DNA of 5,416 nt from Burkholderiales bacterium. Lineage in GTDB: Bacteria; Pseudomonadota; Gammaproteobacteria; Burkholderiales; SG8-41. The stretch lies in contig JAIESJ010000030.1 of assembly GCA_019746155.1 (NCBI GenBank), forward strand, positions 1 to 5,416, given 5' to 3'. Each line of letters begins with the position of its first letter. Position 1 is the first letter of the stretch. Both the position numbers and the translations under genes were made by a program. Shown here one piece after another: positions 1-5,224 of the stretch. Under the pieces are notes generated by a model. The model made no database searches. It had not been told where the DNA came from and worked only from the letters and a program-made list of their open reading frames with translations.

Positions 1-586
1 CGGCCTCGTTCAAAATGACACGCGGACCGGCATTGATGAATCCGATCGCGCTGTCGGGTTCCTGGGTGAGGATCGCCGCCACCTTGAGCTTGGCCGCGCC
101 GAGGTCGATACTGTCGCCGCTGACAAGTTCAAGCTGCGTGAAAAGTTTCTCGTCAACCCATACCGTGCCCGGCACGGGGATCGAGTCGGCACGGCGATCG
201 ACACCGAAGAGCCGATCGGCGATACGCAATTCGCCGCGCAAGGGATAGCCGGCGCTCACCACCTTGACGCTGGAGAGCACGTTCCTGTCACCGCGCACCA
301 CCATGCTGGGAAAGCGCATCATGCGCGTCACCGCCAGCTCGCGACTGAATGCCTCGGTCTCGAATGCACGCGGTAGCGGGCGGTCCGCGACTACCACTAG
401 GTCGGCGCCCAGCAGTTGGTTGGCCTGGCGGCTCAATGCCCGGTGCACGCGATCGGTGAAAAAACCGATGGTAGTGACACTCGCCACGGCGATGACCACC
501 GCCACGCCGATTAAAAACAGCTCGCCTGCGCGCCCATCGCGCACCAAGAGCCGTGACGCCAGCCCGATTTCCTTGAAGAGTCTCAT
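1..586 (-). CDS. ybbP: YbbP/FtsX-type ABC transporter permease, N-terminal part (cut by window edge)
   Basis: This is the N-terminal 195 codons of a large permease of the YbbP/FtsX/MacB-like superfamily; full-length members are usually about 800 residues or more. The reading frame opens with MRLFKEIGLASRLLVRDGRAGE, an amphipathic start that matches what I know of the family. One strong transmembrane segment follows at about residues 22-43 (LFLIGVAVVIAVASVTTIGFF). After it comes a long soluble stretch (about 46-195) corresponding to the periplasmic MacB-type core domain, with LGADLVVVADRPL near its start. The ATG at 586-584 has no convincing Shine-Dalgarno sequence, but no better in-frame start lies upstream. 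It sits 85 bp downstream of the ATPase gene on the same strand, so the two probably form one transcript and one inner-membrane exporter. The substrate is unknown. By family it would be a lipid or lipoprotein-type mechanotransmission exporter rather than an importer. Confidence 0.88.
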   Translation of the reverse strand, partial: MRLFKEIGLASRLLVRDGRAGELFLIGVAVVIAVASVTTIGFFTDRVHRALSRQANQLLGADLVVVADRPLPRAFETEAFSRELAVTRMMRFPSMVVRGDRNVLSSVKVVSAGYPLRGELRIADRLFGVDRRADSIPVPGTVWVDEKLFTQLELVSGDSIDLGAAKLKVAAILTQEPDSAIGFINAGPRVILNEA

Positions 587-604
587 ATCAGTGCCATGAA
601 ATGC

Positions 605-682
605 GTGAAGCGTGAGGAATCGGGCGTAAGGCGTTCATATCCGCGCGGGCTTGCGCCTCACCCCTCACGCCTTACGCCTCAC
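605..682. repeat. Intergenic heptamer array A (GTGAGGC family), inverted arms
   Basis: On the plus strand, positions 655-682 are four tandem 7-bp units of the form GCCTCAC/CCCTCAC/GCCTTAC. Positions 605-632 are four units in the opposite orientation (GTGAAGC, GTGAGGA, a diverged ATCGGGC, GTAAGGC). The arms contain a perfect 12-bp inverted repeat, GGCGTAAGGCGT at 623-634 against ACGCCTTACGCC at 667-678, with a 32-base loop. The array fills most of the gap between the ATPase and permease genes. It also contains the ATPase stop codon (674-672) and its last codons. In the minus-strand transcript it could fold into a hairpin between the two cistrons. There is no U-tract, so an intrinsic terminator is not supported. 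Confidence 0.8.
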
Positions 683-1364
683 TGTTCTGCAGCATGCCGT
701 CGGCAAGCCGCAACACGCGGCCGCAACGCTGTGACAACGATTCATCGTGAGTAACCAGCAACAGCGTGGTACGGCGCTCGCGGTTGAGTTCGAACATGAG
801 ATCGATTATTGTCCTGCCGGTTGCGGCATCGAGGTTGCCGGTTGGTTCATCGGCGAGCAGCAGCACCGGCCTGGTCACGAACGCGCGCGCAATGGCGACG
901 CGCTGCTGCTCCCCGCCCGAGAGCTGTTTCGGATAGTGATCCAGGCGGTTGCCCAGTCCCACTCGCTCGAGCAGAGCGGAGGCCGCCGCACGCGCGCCAG
1001 CATCGCCGGCGAGTTCAAGCGGCAGCATGACATTTTCAAGCGCGGTGAACTCGGGCAGCAACTGAAACGACTGGAACACGAAGCCCAGCATGCGGCCGCG
1101 CAGCGCAGCCCGGCCATCCTCGTCCAGCGCGAACAGATCGCAACCGTCGATTTCAACCGAGCCTGCGGTCGGCTCATCCAGTCCCGCCAGCAGGCCGAGC
1201 AGCGTCGATTTGCCTGAGCCCGATACGCCGACGATGGCAACCGCTTCACCGGCGCTCACCTCGAAACTTATGTCCCTCAGAATGGTCAATTCCGAGTCGC
1301 CGGTGGTAATCTGCTTGCCCAGCGCAGCAACCCGCACAATAGGCGCGCCCGAACCTTCATTCAT
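672..1364 (-). CDS. ybbA: YbbA/LolD-type ABC transporter ATP-binding protein
   Basis: This is a 230-residue cytoplasmic ATPase of the LolD/MacB/YbbA family that powers the adjacent permease. All nucleotide-binding motifs are intact: Walker A GVSGSGKST (residues 46-54), Q-loop Q98, signature LSGGEQQR (148-155), Walker B LLLADEPTGNLD (168-179) with catalytic E173, and switch H206. The LADEPTGNLD form is typical of the LolD/MacB branch. The frame stays open further upstream to 1436, but those extra 24 residues have no family resemblance and lie inside the tesA signal-peptide region on the other strand. I therefore take the ATG at 1364-1362, with an AAGGA element about 11 bases upstream. This start overlaps the start codon of divergent tesA in a shared CATG, a neighbourhood like E. 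coli tesA/ybbA. The last codons and the TAA stop lie inside a heptamer repeat array. LolD itself is a less likely identity because no lolC/E gene is seen and tesA is adjacent. Confidence 0.93.
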   Translation of the reverse strand: MNEGSGAPIVRVAALGKQITTGDSELTILRDISFEVSAGEAVAIVGVSGSGKSTLLGLLAGLDEPTAGSVEIDGCDLFALDEDGRAALRGRMLGFVFQSFQLLPEFTALENVMLPLELAGDAGARAAASALLERVGLGNRLDHYPKQLSGGEQQRVAIARAFVTRPVLLLADEPTGNLDAATGRTIIDLMFELNRERRTTLLLVTHDESLSQRCGRVLRLADGMLQNSEA

Positions 1365-1977
1365 GATCTTTCGCATCCTTTGCCTTCTTATGTTGATGTT
1401 GCCACCGCCGGCGGCAGGCGTTGCTGCGACCATCATGGTCTACGGCGACAGTCTCTCGGCGGGCTACGGCTTGCCGCAGGAGCAGAACTGGGTGAGTCTG
1501 TTGCAGAAAAGGCTGCATGACGAAAAGTTTGATTATAAAGTAGTAAATCTCAGCATCAGCGGCGAAACTACCCTGGGCGGCAAAAACCGCATCGCGGCGG
1601 CACTCGACACGCACCGTCCCGCCATCGTAATCCTTGCGCTCGGCGCCAACGACGGCTTGCGCGGCCAGAACCTCGACGCGATGCGCGGCAATCTCGATGC
1701 GATGACCGAGGCGTGCCGCAAGTTCAATGCCAAGGTATTGCTGGTCGGGATGCGGCTACCCCCCAACTACGGCGCCGCTTACGCCAAAAAATTCCAAAAT
1801 GTATTCGCCGACATCGCGCAACGCCGCAAGCTGCCGCTGGTGCCTTTCCTGCTTGAAGGCTTCGCCGACGACCGCGAGATGTTCCAGGCCGACGGCATCC
1901 ATCCTGCGGCACAGGCCCAGCCGCTTATGCTTGAAACGGTTTGGAAAAGGCTGCGCCCGCTGCTGAAACAACAGTAA
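1363..1977 (+). CDS. tesA: Periplasmic acyl-CoA thioesterase I / lysophospholipase L1 (SGNH hydrolase)
   Basis: This 204-residue SGNH/GDSL esterase resembles E. coli TesA (thioesterase I, protease I, lysophospholipase L1). Residues 1-22 look like a Sec signal peptide (hydrophobic ILCLLMLMLPPPAAGVAA), with cleavage likely after about residue 21 or 22. All four consensus blocks are present: GDSL with nucleophile Ser30, block II Gly67 in ISGETT, block III Asn96 in GAND, and block V Asp177 and His180 in DGIHP. Spacing from Asn96 to Asp177/His180 equals that in E. coli TesA (Asn73, Asp154, His157). The frame is open far upstream to 1090, but that part is antisense to the ATPase. The ATG at 1363 gives a proper signal peptide and is chosen even though no Shine-Dalgarno sequence precedes it. 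It overlaps the divergent ATPase start by 2 bp, so its promoter must lie inside the ATPase coding region. It converges with selD. Confidence 0.95.
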   Translation: MIFRILCLLMLMLPPPAAGVAATIMVYGDSLSAGYGLPQEQNWVSLLQKRLHDEKFDYKVVNLSISGETTLGGKNRIAAALDTHRPAIVILALGANDGLRGQNLDAMRGNLDAMTEACRKFNAKVLLVGMRLPPNYGAAYAKKFQNVFADIAQRRKLPLVPFLLEGFADDREMFQADGIHPAAQAQPLMLETVWKRLRPLLKQQ

Positions 1978-2072
1978 ATGGTGAACAGTAAACGGTTAAG
2001 AACGGAAAACGTTGCAACGCGTGGCGGGCTTTTACTATTACCTGTTTCCCTTTTCCCGCCACCCGTTTAGGT
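1974..2072. repeat. Intergenic heptamer array B (GTAAACG family) between convergent tesA and selD
   Basis: Starting at the tesA stop codon, four 7-bp units run in phase from 1974 to 2001 (GTAAATG, GTGAACA, GTAAACG, GTTAAGA). After a spacer that includes the 10-bp palindrome CGTTGCAACG (2010-2019), degenerate inverted units of TTTACCG/TTTCCCG type run in phase from 2031 to about 2072. An imperfect 13-bp inverted repeat, AACGCGTGGCGGG (2016-2028) against CCCGCCACCCGTT (2055-2067) with one mismatch, could form a hairpin with a 26-base loop. A second 7-bp pairing is TAAACGG (1989-1995) with CCGTTTA (2063-2069). The tesA stop (1975-1977) and the selD stop (2069-2067) both lie inside units. It may act as a two-way 3' end structure, but no U-tract follows the stem on either strand. 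Confidence 0.7.
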
Positions 2073-3125
2073 CACCGTGACCGACGGCGCGCCTGCGGTG
2101 AGCCGGCCGATCTGCGTTGCGTACTTGAAGCCCTCGCTCTTGAACACCTCGAGCACAGCGGGAACGGATGCAGATTCGCAGGCAACGAGCAGACCGCCGC
2201 TGGTTTGCGGGTCGGTAAGGAGCTTCTTATGCCAGCCCGGCACGCCGGCAGGCAACGTCACTTCATGCCGGCAGCTTGCCCAGTTGCGATCGGAAGCGCC
2301 GGTGGCAAAACCCTGTTCCAGCAGGTGGCGCGCCGCCGACAGGATCGGCAATTGTTCAAAACTGATCTCGGCCTTGAGTAGCGATCCGCGGCAGATTTCG
2401 AGCAGGTGACCGAGCAGACCGAAGCCGGTAACGTCGGTCAACGCATGCACTCCAGGCATGTCGGCCAGGGCCACACCCGGCGTGTTGAGCTGCGTCGTGG
2501 TTTCCAGCATCTGCTGATAGGCTTTCTTGCGCAACTCGTTTTTCTTGAGCGCCGCGCTCATGATACCCACGCCGAGTGGCTTGCCGAGTATCAAGACATC
2601 GCCGGCACGCGCCCTGTTATTGCGCTTGACCTTGTCGGGATGCACCAGACCAAGCACCACCAGGCCGTAAATCGGCTCCGGCGAATCGATCGAATGACCG
2701 CCGCCAATCGGGATCCCGACGGCATCACACACCGAGTGGCCGCCGGCCACGATGCGCTGGATGGTTTCGACCGGGATCTTTCCGACCGGCATGCCGAGCA
2801 ACGCGAGCGCAAGAAAAGGCTTCGCGCCCATGGCATAAATGTCGGAAATTGCGTTGGTCGCCGCAATACGGCCGAAATCGTACGGATCATCGACGATAGG
2901 CATGAAAAAATCGGTGGTCGCAACGATAGCCTGTGTATCGTTGATGCGATACACCGCCGCGTCATCGCTCGATTCGGTGCCGACCAGCAGGTCAGGAAAG
3001 ACTTTTCCGACCGGAGACTTGGAGAGAATTTCGCTCAGCAACGCTGGCGTCAGTTTGCACCCTCACCCGCCGCCGTGGGAGAGTTGCGTCAGTCTGATCT
3101 GCGTGGATTCGATAGGTTTGTTCAT
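2067..3125 (-). CDS. selD: Selenide, water dikinase (selenophosphate synthetase), selenocysteine-containing
   Basis: SelD makes selenophosphate from selenide and ATP, the selenium donor for Sec-tRNA and for 2-selenouridine. The full frame from ATG 3125-3123 is 352 codons (E. coli SelD has 347) and contains one in-frame TGA at codon 21 (3065-3063). The local sequence is SHGGG-U-GCKL, where E. coli has catalytic Cys17 followed by Lys20, so the TGA encodes selenocysteine. Other key residues match E. coli with a constant offset of 4: Lys24, Asp55 in SDDAAV, Asp95 in NAISDIYAMG and Asp231 in LTDVTGFGLLGH. The glycine-rich GGGHSID (141-147) is also present. A conventional caller stops at the TGA and restarts at TTG 3041, losing the catalytic N-terminus. 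GGGA lies just upstream of the ATG as a weak ribosome site. The gene is divergent from mnmH, which uses its product. Expression should depend on SelA, SelB and SelC encoded elsewhere and on selenium supply. Confidence 0.95.
3032..3049 (-). promoter_or_regulatory. Candidate bSECIS hairpin for Sec insertion in selD
   Basis: In the selD mRNA, bases 14-31 after the UGA read CGCCAGCGUUGCUGAGCG. They can fold as CGC paired with GCG plus CAG paired with CUG, with one bulged A, closing a five-base loop CGUUG. The loop lies 20-24 bases after the UGA and contains a G followed by U, consistent with the known bacterial SECIS rule of a loop G about 16-37 bases downstream. Such elements recruit SelB with Sec-tRNA. 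The fold was worked out by hand and not by energy calculation. Confidence 0.65.
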
Positions 3126-3144
3126 TTTCCCGTAAACTATAGCA

Positions 3145-4275
3145 ATGCCTGTCCAAACGAATGCGGCTGCCGCGAAGAACACCAGCTTGACCGGAAAGCC
3201 TTCGGCTCTGCAAACCATCGCCGCCAGAGGGCCTGCAACGGTAACCGTAGCACAACTGTCCGAGTTTGACGAGATTATCGACGTCCGTTCGGAAAGCGAA
3301 TATGCCGAGGACCATATCCCGGGCGCAATCAACTGTCCGGTTCTCGACAACGCGCAGCGGGCGCAGGTCGGAACGCTCTACAAGCAGACTTCCTCGTTCG
3401 AAGCCAAGAAACTCGGCGCGGCGTTGATCAGTGCCAACATCGCCCGCCACCTGCTCGAGCGCTTCCAGGACCGCCCGCGAAGCTGGTGTCCACTCGTCTA
3501 TTGCTGGCGCGGCGGTGGCCGCAGCGGCGCTCTCGCCCACGTGCTGCATCAGATCGGGTGGCGCGTCGGGCAGCTCGACGGCGGTTATAAGGCCTATCGG
3601 CGCGCCGTGGTCACCGCTCTCGCGACGCTGCCGCAAAAGTTCCGCTGGCGCGTCGTTTGCGGCTTGACCGGTTCCGGGAAAAGCCGCCTGCTGCGCGCGC
3701 TCATGGCATCCGGTGCTCAGGTACTCGACCTCGAAGCGCTCGCCGCACATCGCGGCTCGGTGCTCGGCAACCTCCCGGATGCGCCGCAGCCGGCGCAGAA
3801 GATGTTCGAAAGCCTGATCTGGAGCAAGCTGCACGGTTTTTCGGCGCAACACCCGGTCTACGTCGAGGCCGAAAGCAGGAAAATCGGCAGCCTGCGCGTG
3901 CCGGAAGCGCTGATCGATGCGATGTGGCGCAGCGATTGCGTGCTGCTCGAAGCACCCTTGCCGGTTCGCATCGCTCTGCTGAAGGAGGAATACGCGCATT
4001 TTCTTGACCGGCCCGGCACGCTGATCGCAAAACTCGAGTGCCTGGCCAGCCTTTATGGTCACGGCACGATAGCGCACTGGAAAAAGCTCACGCTTGACCG
4101 GAAATGGGACGAGCTTACCGAGGAATTGCTGATCAAGCACTACGATCCGGCCTACACCCGCTCGACGCTCAAGCACTATCCGGCCCTCGGGCGCGCGCCC
4201 GTGCTCGTGCTTGACGAAGCCCGCGACGAGCATTTTGCGGCGCTTGCCAAACAATGCCTCGCAAACGCCCGCTAA
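3145..4275 (+). CDS. mnmH: tRNA 2-selenouridine synthase (MnmH/SelU/YbbB)
   Basis: This 376-residue protein (E. coli MnmH has 364) replaces sulfur with selenium in (mnm5)s2U34 of tRNAs for Lys, Glu and Gln, using selenophosphate. The N-terminal rhodanese domain runs from about residue 33 to 155, with IIDVRSESEY at 44-53, HIPGAIN at 57-63 and the active-site loop YCWRGGGRS whose catalytic cysteine is Cys120. A P-loop domain follows, with Walker A GLTGSGKS at 173-180, then DLEALAAHRGS, ESRKIGS and the C-terminal YDPAY segment typical of the family. The start is bounded by an in-frame TAA at 3133-3135, so ATG 3145 is the first possible start. No Shine-Dalgarno sequence is visible. Residues 1-32 are a low-complexity extension compared with E. 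coli. The start codon lies 19 bp from that of divergent selD, which ties the enzyme to its substrate supplier. The C-terminus ends just before the ArnT pseudogene. Confidence 0.96.
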   Translation: MPVQTNAAAAKNTSLTGKPSALQTIAARGPATVTVAQLSEFDEIIDVRSESEYAEDHIPGAINCPVLDNAQRAQVGTLYKQTSSFEAKKLGAALISANIARHLLERFQDRPRSWCPLVYCWRGGGRSGALAHVLHQIGWRVGQLDGGYKAYRRAVVTALATLPQKFRWRVVCGLTGSGKSRLLRALMASGAQVLDLEALAAHRGSVLGNLPDAPQPAQKMFESLIWSKLHGFSAQHPVYVEAESRKIGSLRVPEALIDAMWRSDCVLLEAPLPVRIALLKEEYAHFLDRPGTLIAKLECLASLYGHGTIAHWKKLTLDRKWDELTEELLIKHYDPAYTRSTLKHYPALGRAPVLVLDEARDEHFAALAKQCLANAR

Positions 4276-4276
4276 T

Positions 4277-4767
4277 TATGCGGAAATTCCGCGTGAGATG
4301 GTGGCCACCGGCGATTGACTGACGCCGCGCCTGAACGGCATCAAGTATTGAGCAAAGGGTTGATGGGACACGACAGCCTGGCACGCGCCTCCTCCGCCTA
4401 CCATCTCGCCCAGGAAATCAAGCCTTATCTCAAAGCCGACACGCCGTGCTACAGCGTCAGCACCTATGAGCAAACGCTGCCGTTCTACCTCAAGCGCACC
4501 GTGACCCTGGTTGCGTTCGCGGATGAGATGGCTTATGGTCTCGCCCAGGAGCCGCAGTTGTGGCTGCGCGATTACGCCGAGTTCGAGCGCGCCTGGCGTA
4601 ACAGTAATTACGCGCTGGCCATCATGACGCCGCAAACCTACGTTGAATTCAGGAAAACCGGTCTGCCCATGCAAGAAATCGCCCGCGATACCCGACGGGT
4701 TGTCGTAAAAACCATCGCTCAAGAACAATCCGGGCATGCAGGTGTCGCCGGCACCCCGAAGTCATGA
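4277..4767 (+). pseudogene. Broken ArnT-like (PMT family) glycosyltransferase: N-terminal scrap joined to C-terminal domain
   Basis: Two pieces of one protein family lie in different frames. From 4277 the first frame reads YAEIPREMVATGD, then TGA at 4316-4318 where the family has Trp, then LTPRLNGIKY, then TGA at 4349. This matches the early periplasmic loop of ArnT-like PMT transferases (pattern RYAEIPREM...GDW.TPRLNG.KYFEKP). From about 4348-4357 the next frame carries the C-terminal soluble domain: GHDSL...SAYHLAQEIKPYL, then STYEQTLPFYLKRTVTLV, ending near DTRRVVVKT. Intact members are about 550 residues with a dozen membrane spans. Here the start, the first span and all spans after the first loop are missing. 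The simplest reading is a large internal deletion plus a Trp-to-stop change (TGG to TGA) and loss of the 5' end next to mnmH. ArnT moves aminoarabinose from undecaprenyl phosphate to lipid A; the substrate of this relative is uncertain. A misassembly could produce the same picture. Confidence 0.82.
4363..4767 (+). CDS. Residual open frame: ArnT-like C-terminal periplasmic domain, no membrane spans
   Basis: Within the broken glycosyltransferase gene, 134 codons remain open from ATG 4363 to TGA 4765-4767, and could be translated as a small soluble protein. The frame is open back to TTG 4315, but the bases at 4319-4348 are the N-terminal remnant read out of frame, so a start there would give nonsense residues. 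AAAGGG lies a few bases before ATG 4363 and could serve as a ribosome site. The conserved block STYEQTLPFYLKRTVTLVAFADEM is intact. There is no signal peptide and no membrane segment, so the product could not reach its normal periplasmic position. The stop codon overlaps the start of the SMR gene (ATGA), so translation may survive mainly to couple that gene. Function as an enzyme is very unlikely. Confidence 0.4.
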   Translation: MGHDSLARASSAYHLAQEIKPYLKADTPCYSVSTYEQTLPFYLKRTVTLVAFADEMAYGLAQEPQLWLRDYAEFERAWRNSNYALAIMTPQTYVEFRKTGLPMQEIARDTRRVVVKTIAQEQSGHAGVAGTPKS

Positions 4768-5135
4768 ACGCCCTGAGTTTTTTTCTCGTGCTGTGCGGTG
4801 TGCTGCTTAATGCCGCCGCGCAACTGTTGCTGAAAGCCGGCACCAACGTCATCGGTGCTTTTGAATTTTCCCGGGAAAACATCGTGCCGGTGGGATGGAA
4901 ACTCGCCTCCGAACCGCATATCATTACAGGTTTGGCCTGCTATGTCGTCAGCGTCGTGGTCTGGATCATGGCCCTGTCGCGCGTCGAGGTCAGCATTGCT
5001 TACCCGATGCTATCCATCGGCTACGTGGTCAGCGCCATCGCCGCCTGGTATCTGTTCGGCGAAGCGGTGACGCTGATGCGGCTGACCGGTATCGGTTTCA
5101 TCATCATCGGTGTTTTCATCGTCGCCCGGAGCTGA
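4764..5135 (+). CDS. Small four-span membrane protein, SMR/EamA type (ArnE/ArnF-like)
   Basis: This 123-residue inner-membrane protein has four hydrophobic segments, at about residues 4-25, 53-71, 76-98 and 104-121. The segments LNAAAQLLLKAG near the N-terminus and SRVEVSIAYPMLSIGYVVSAIAAW in the third span are typical of the SMR/DMT superfamily. The membrane glutamate essential to EmrE-type drug pumps is absent: Asn16 and Ala17 lie in that region. That, with an ArnT-like gene upstream and a DegT aminotransferase downstream, favours an ArnE/ArnF-like role in flipping a lipid-linked aminosugar across the inner membrane. ArnE and ArnF work as a pair, whereas only one such gene is seen here. The ATG at 4764 overlaps the TGA of the upstream remnant, giving translational coupling, and no independent ribosome site is visible. 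The exact substrate cannot be read from the sequence. Confidence 0.85.
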   Translation: MNALSFFLVLCGVLLNAAAQLLLKAGTNVIGAFEFSRENIVPVGWKLASEPHIITGLACYVVSVVVWIMALSRVEVSIAYPMLSIGYVVSAIAAWYLFGEAVTLMRLTGIGFIIIGVFIVARS

Positions 5136-5139
5136 CTCA

Positions 5140-5223
5140 GTTTCAGGTTCCAGGTTTAACGCTTGAAGTTTGATGCCCAGGAAACCCGAAACGACTTCAG
5201 ACCTGAAACTTTAAACTCGAAAC
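5140..5223. repeat. Intergenic heptamer array C (GTTTCAG family), inverted arms
   Basis: Five 7-bp units run in phase from 5140 to 5174 (GTTTCAG, GTTCCAG, GTTTAAC, GCTTGAA, GTTTGAT). Inverted units follow: AGGAAAC and CCGAAAC at 5179-5192, then after a phase shift TTCAGAC, CTGAAAC, TTTAAAC and TCGAAAC at 5196-5223. A perfect 10-bp inverted repeat, AGTTTCAGGT (5139-5148) with ACCTGAAACT (5201-5210), joins the outer parts. The array occupies nearly the whole gap between the SMR stop and the aminotransferase ATG at 5225. It leaves no room for a normal Shine-Dalgarno sequence. Its final unit ends one base before that ATG. Confidence 0.78.
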
Positions 5224-5224
5224 A

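Noticed and set aside
605..682. Heptamer array A as a CRISPR array or IS end
   Set aside because: Units are only 7 bp, contiguous without spacers, and inverted between arms. There is no transposase and no flanking target duplication in the window.
1090..1362. 91-residue upstream extension of the tesA frame
   Set aside because: It is antisense to the ATPase coding region and would bury the signal peptide. The ATG at 1363 fits the family.
3136..3141. TATAGT on the minus strand as a -10 box for selD
   Set aside because: The -10-like hexamer is good, but no -35 match lies at a proper distance and the leader would be only a few bases. It is too weak to list.
2406..3269. 287-codon plus-strand frame opposite selD
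   Set aside because: It is rich in Arg and His with no domain signature and is fully covered by the clear SelD homology on the other strand.
2992..4254. 420-codon minus-strand frame opposite mnmH
   Set aside because: It is a high-GC shadow of mnmH with no recognisable domains. The plus-strand frame carries the rhodanese and P-loop motifs.
4280..4292. GCGGAAATTCCGC near-palindrome after the mnmH stop
   Set aside because: It falls on the conserved AEIPR codons of the glycosyltransferase remnant, so coding origin explains it, and no U-tract follows.
4316..4318. Second TGA read as selenocysteine
   Set aside because: The family residue at this place is Trp, a second TGA follows in the same frame at 4349, and no SECIS-like hairpin was found by eye. 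A nonsense mutation in a decaying gene explains it better.
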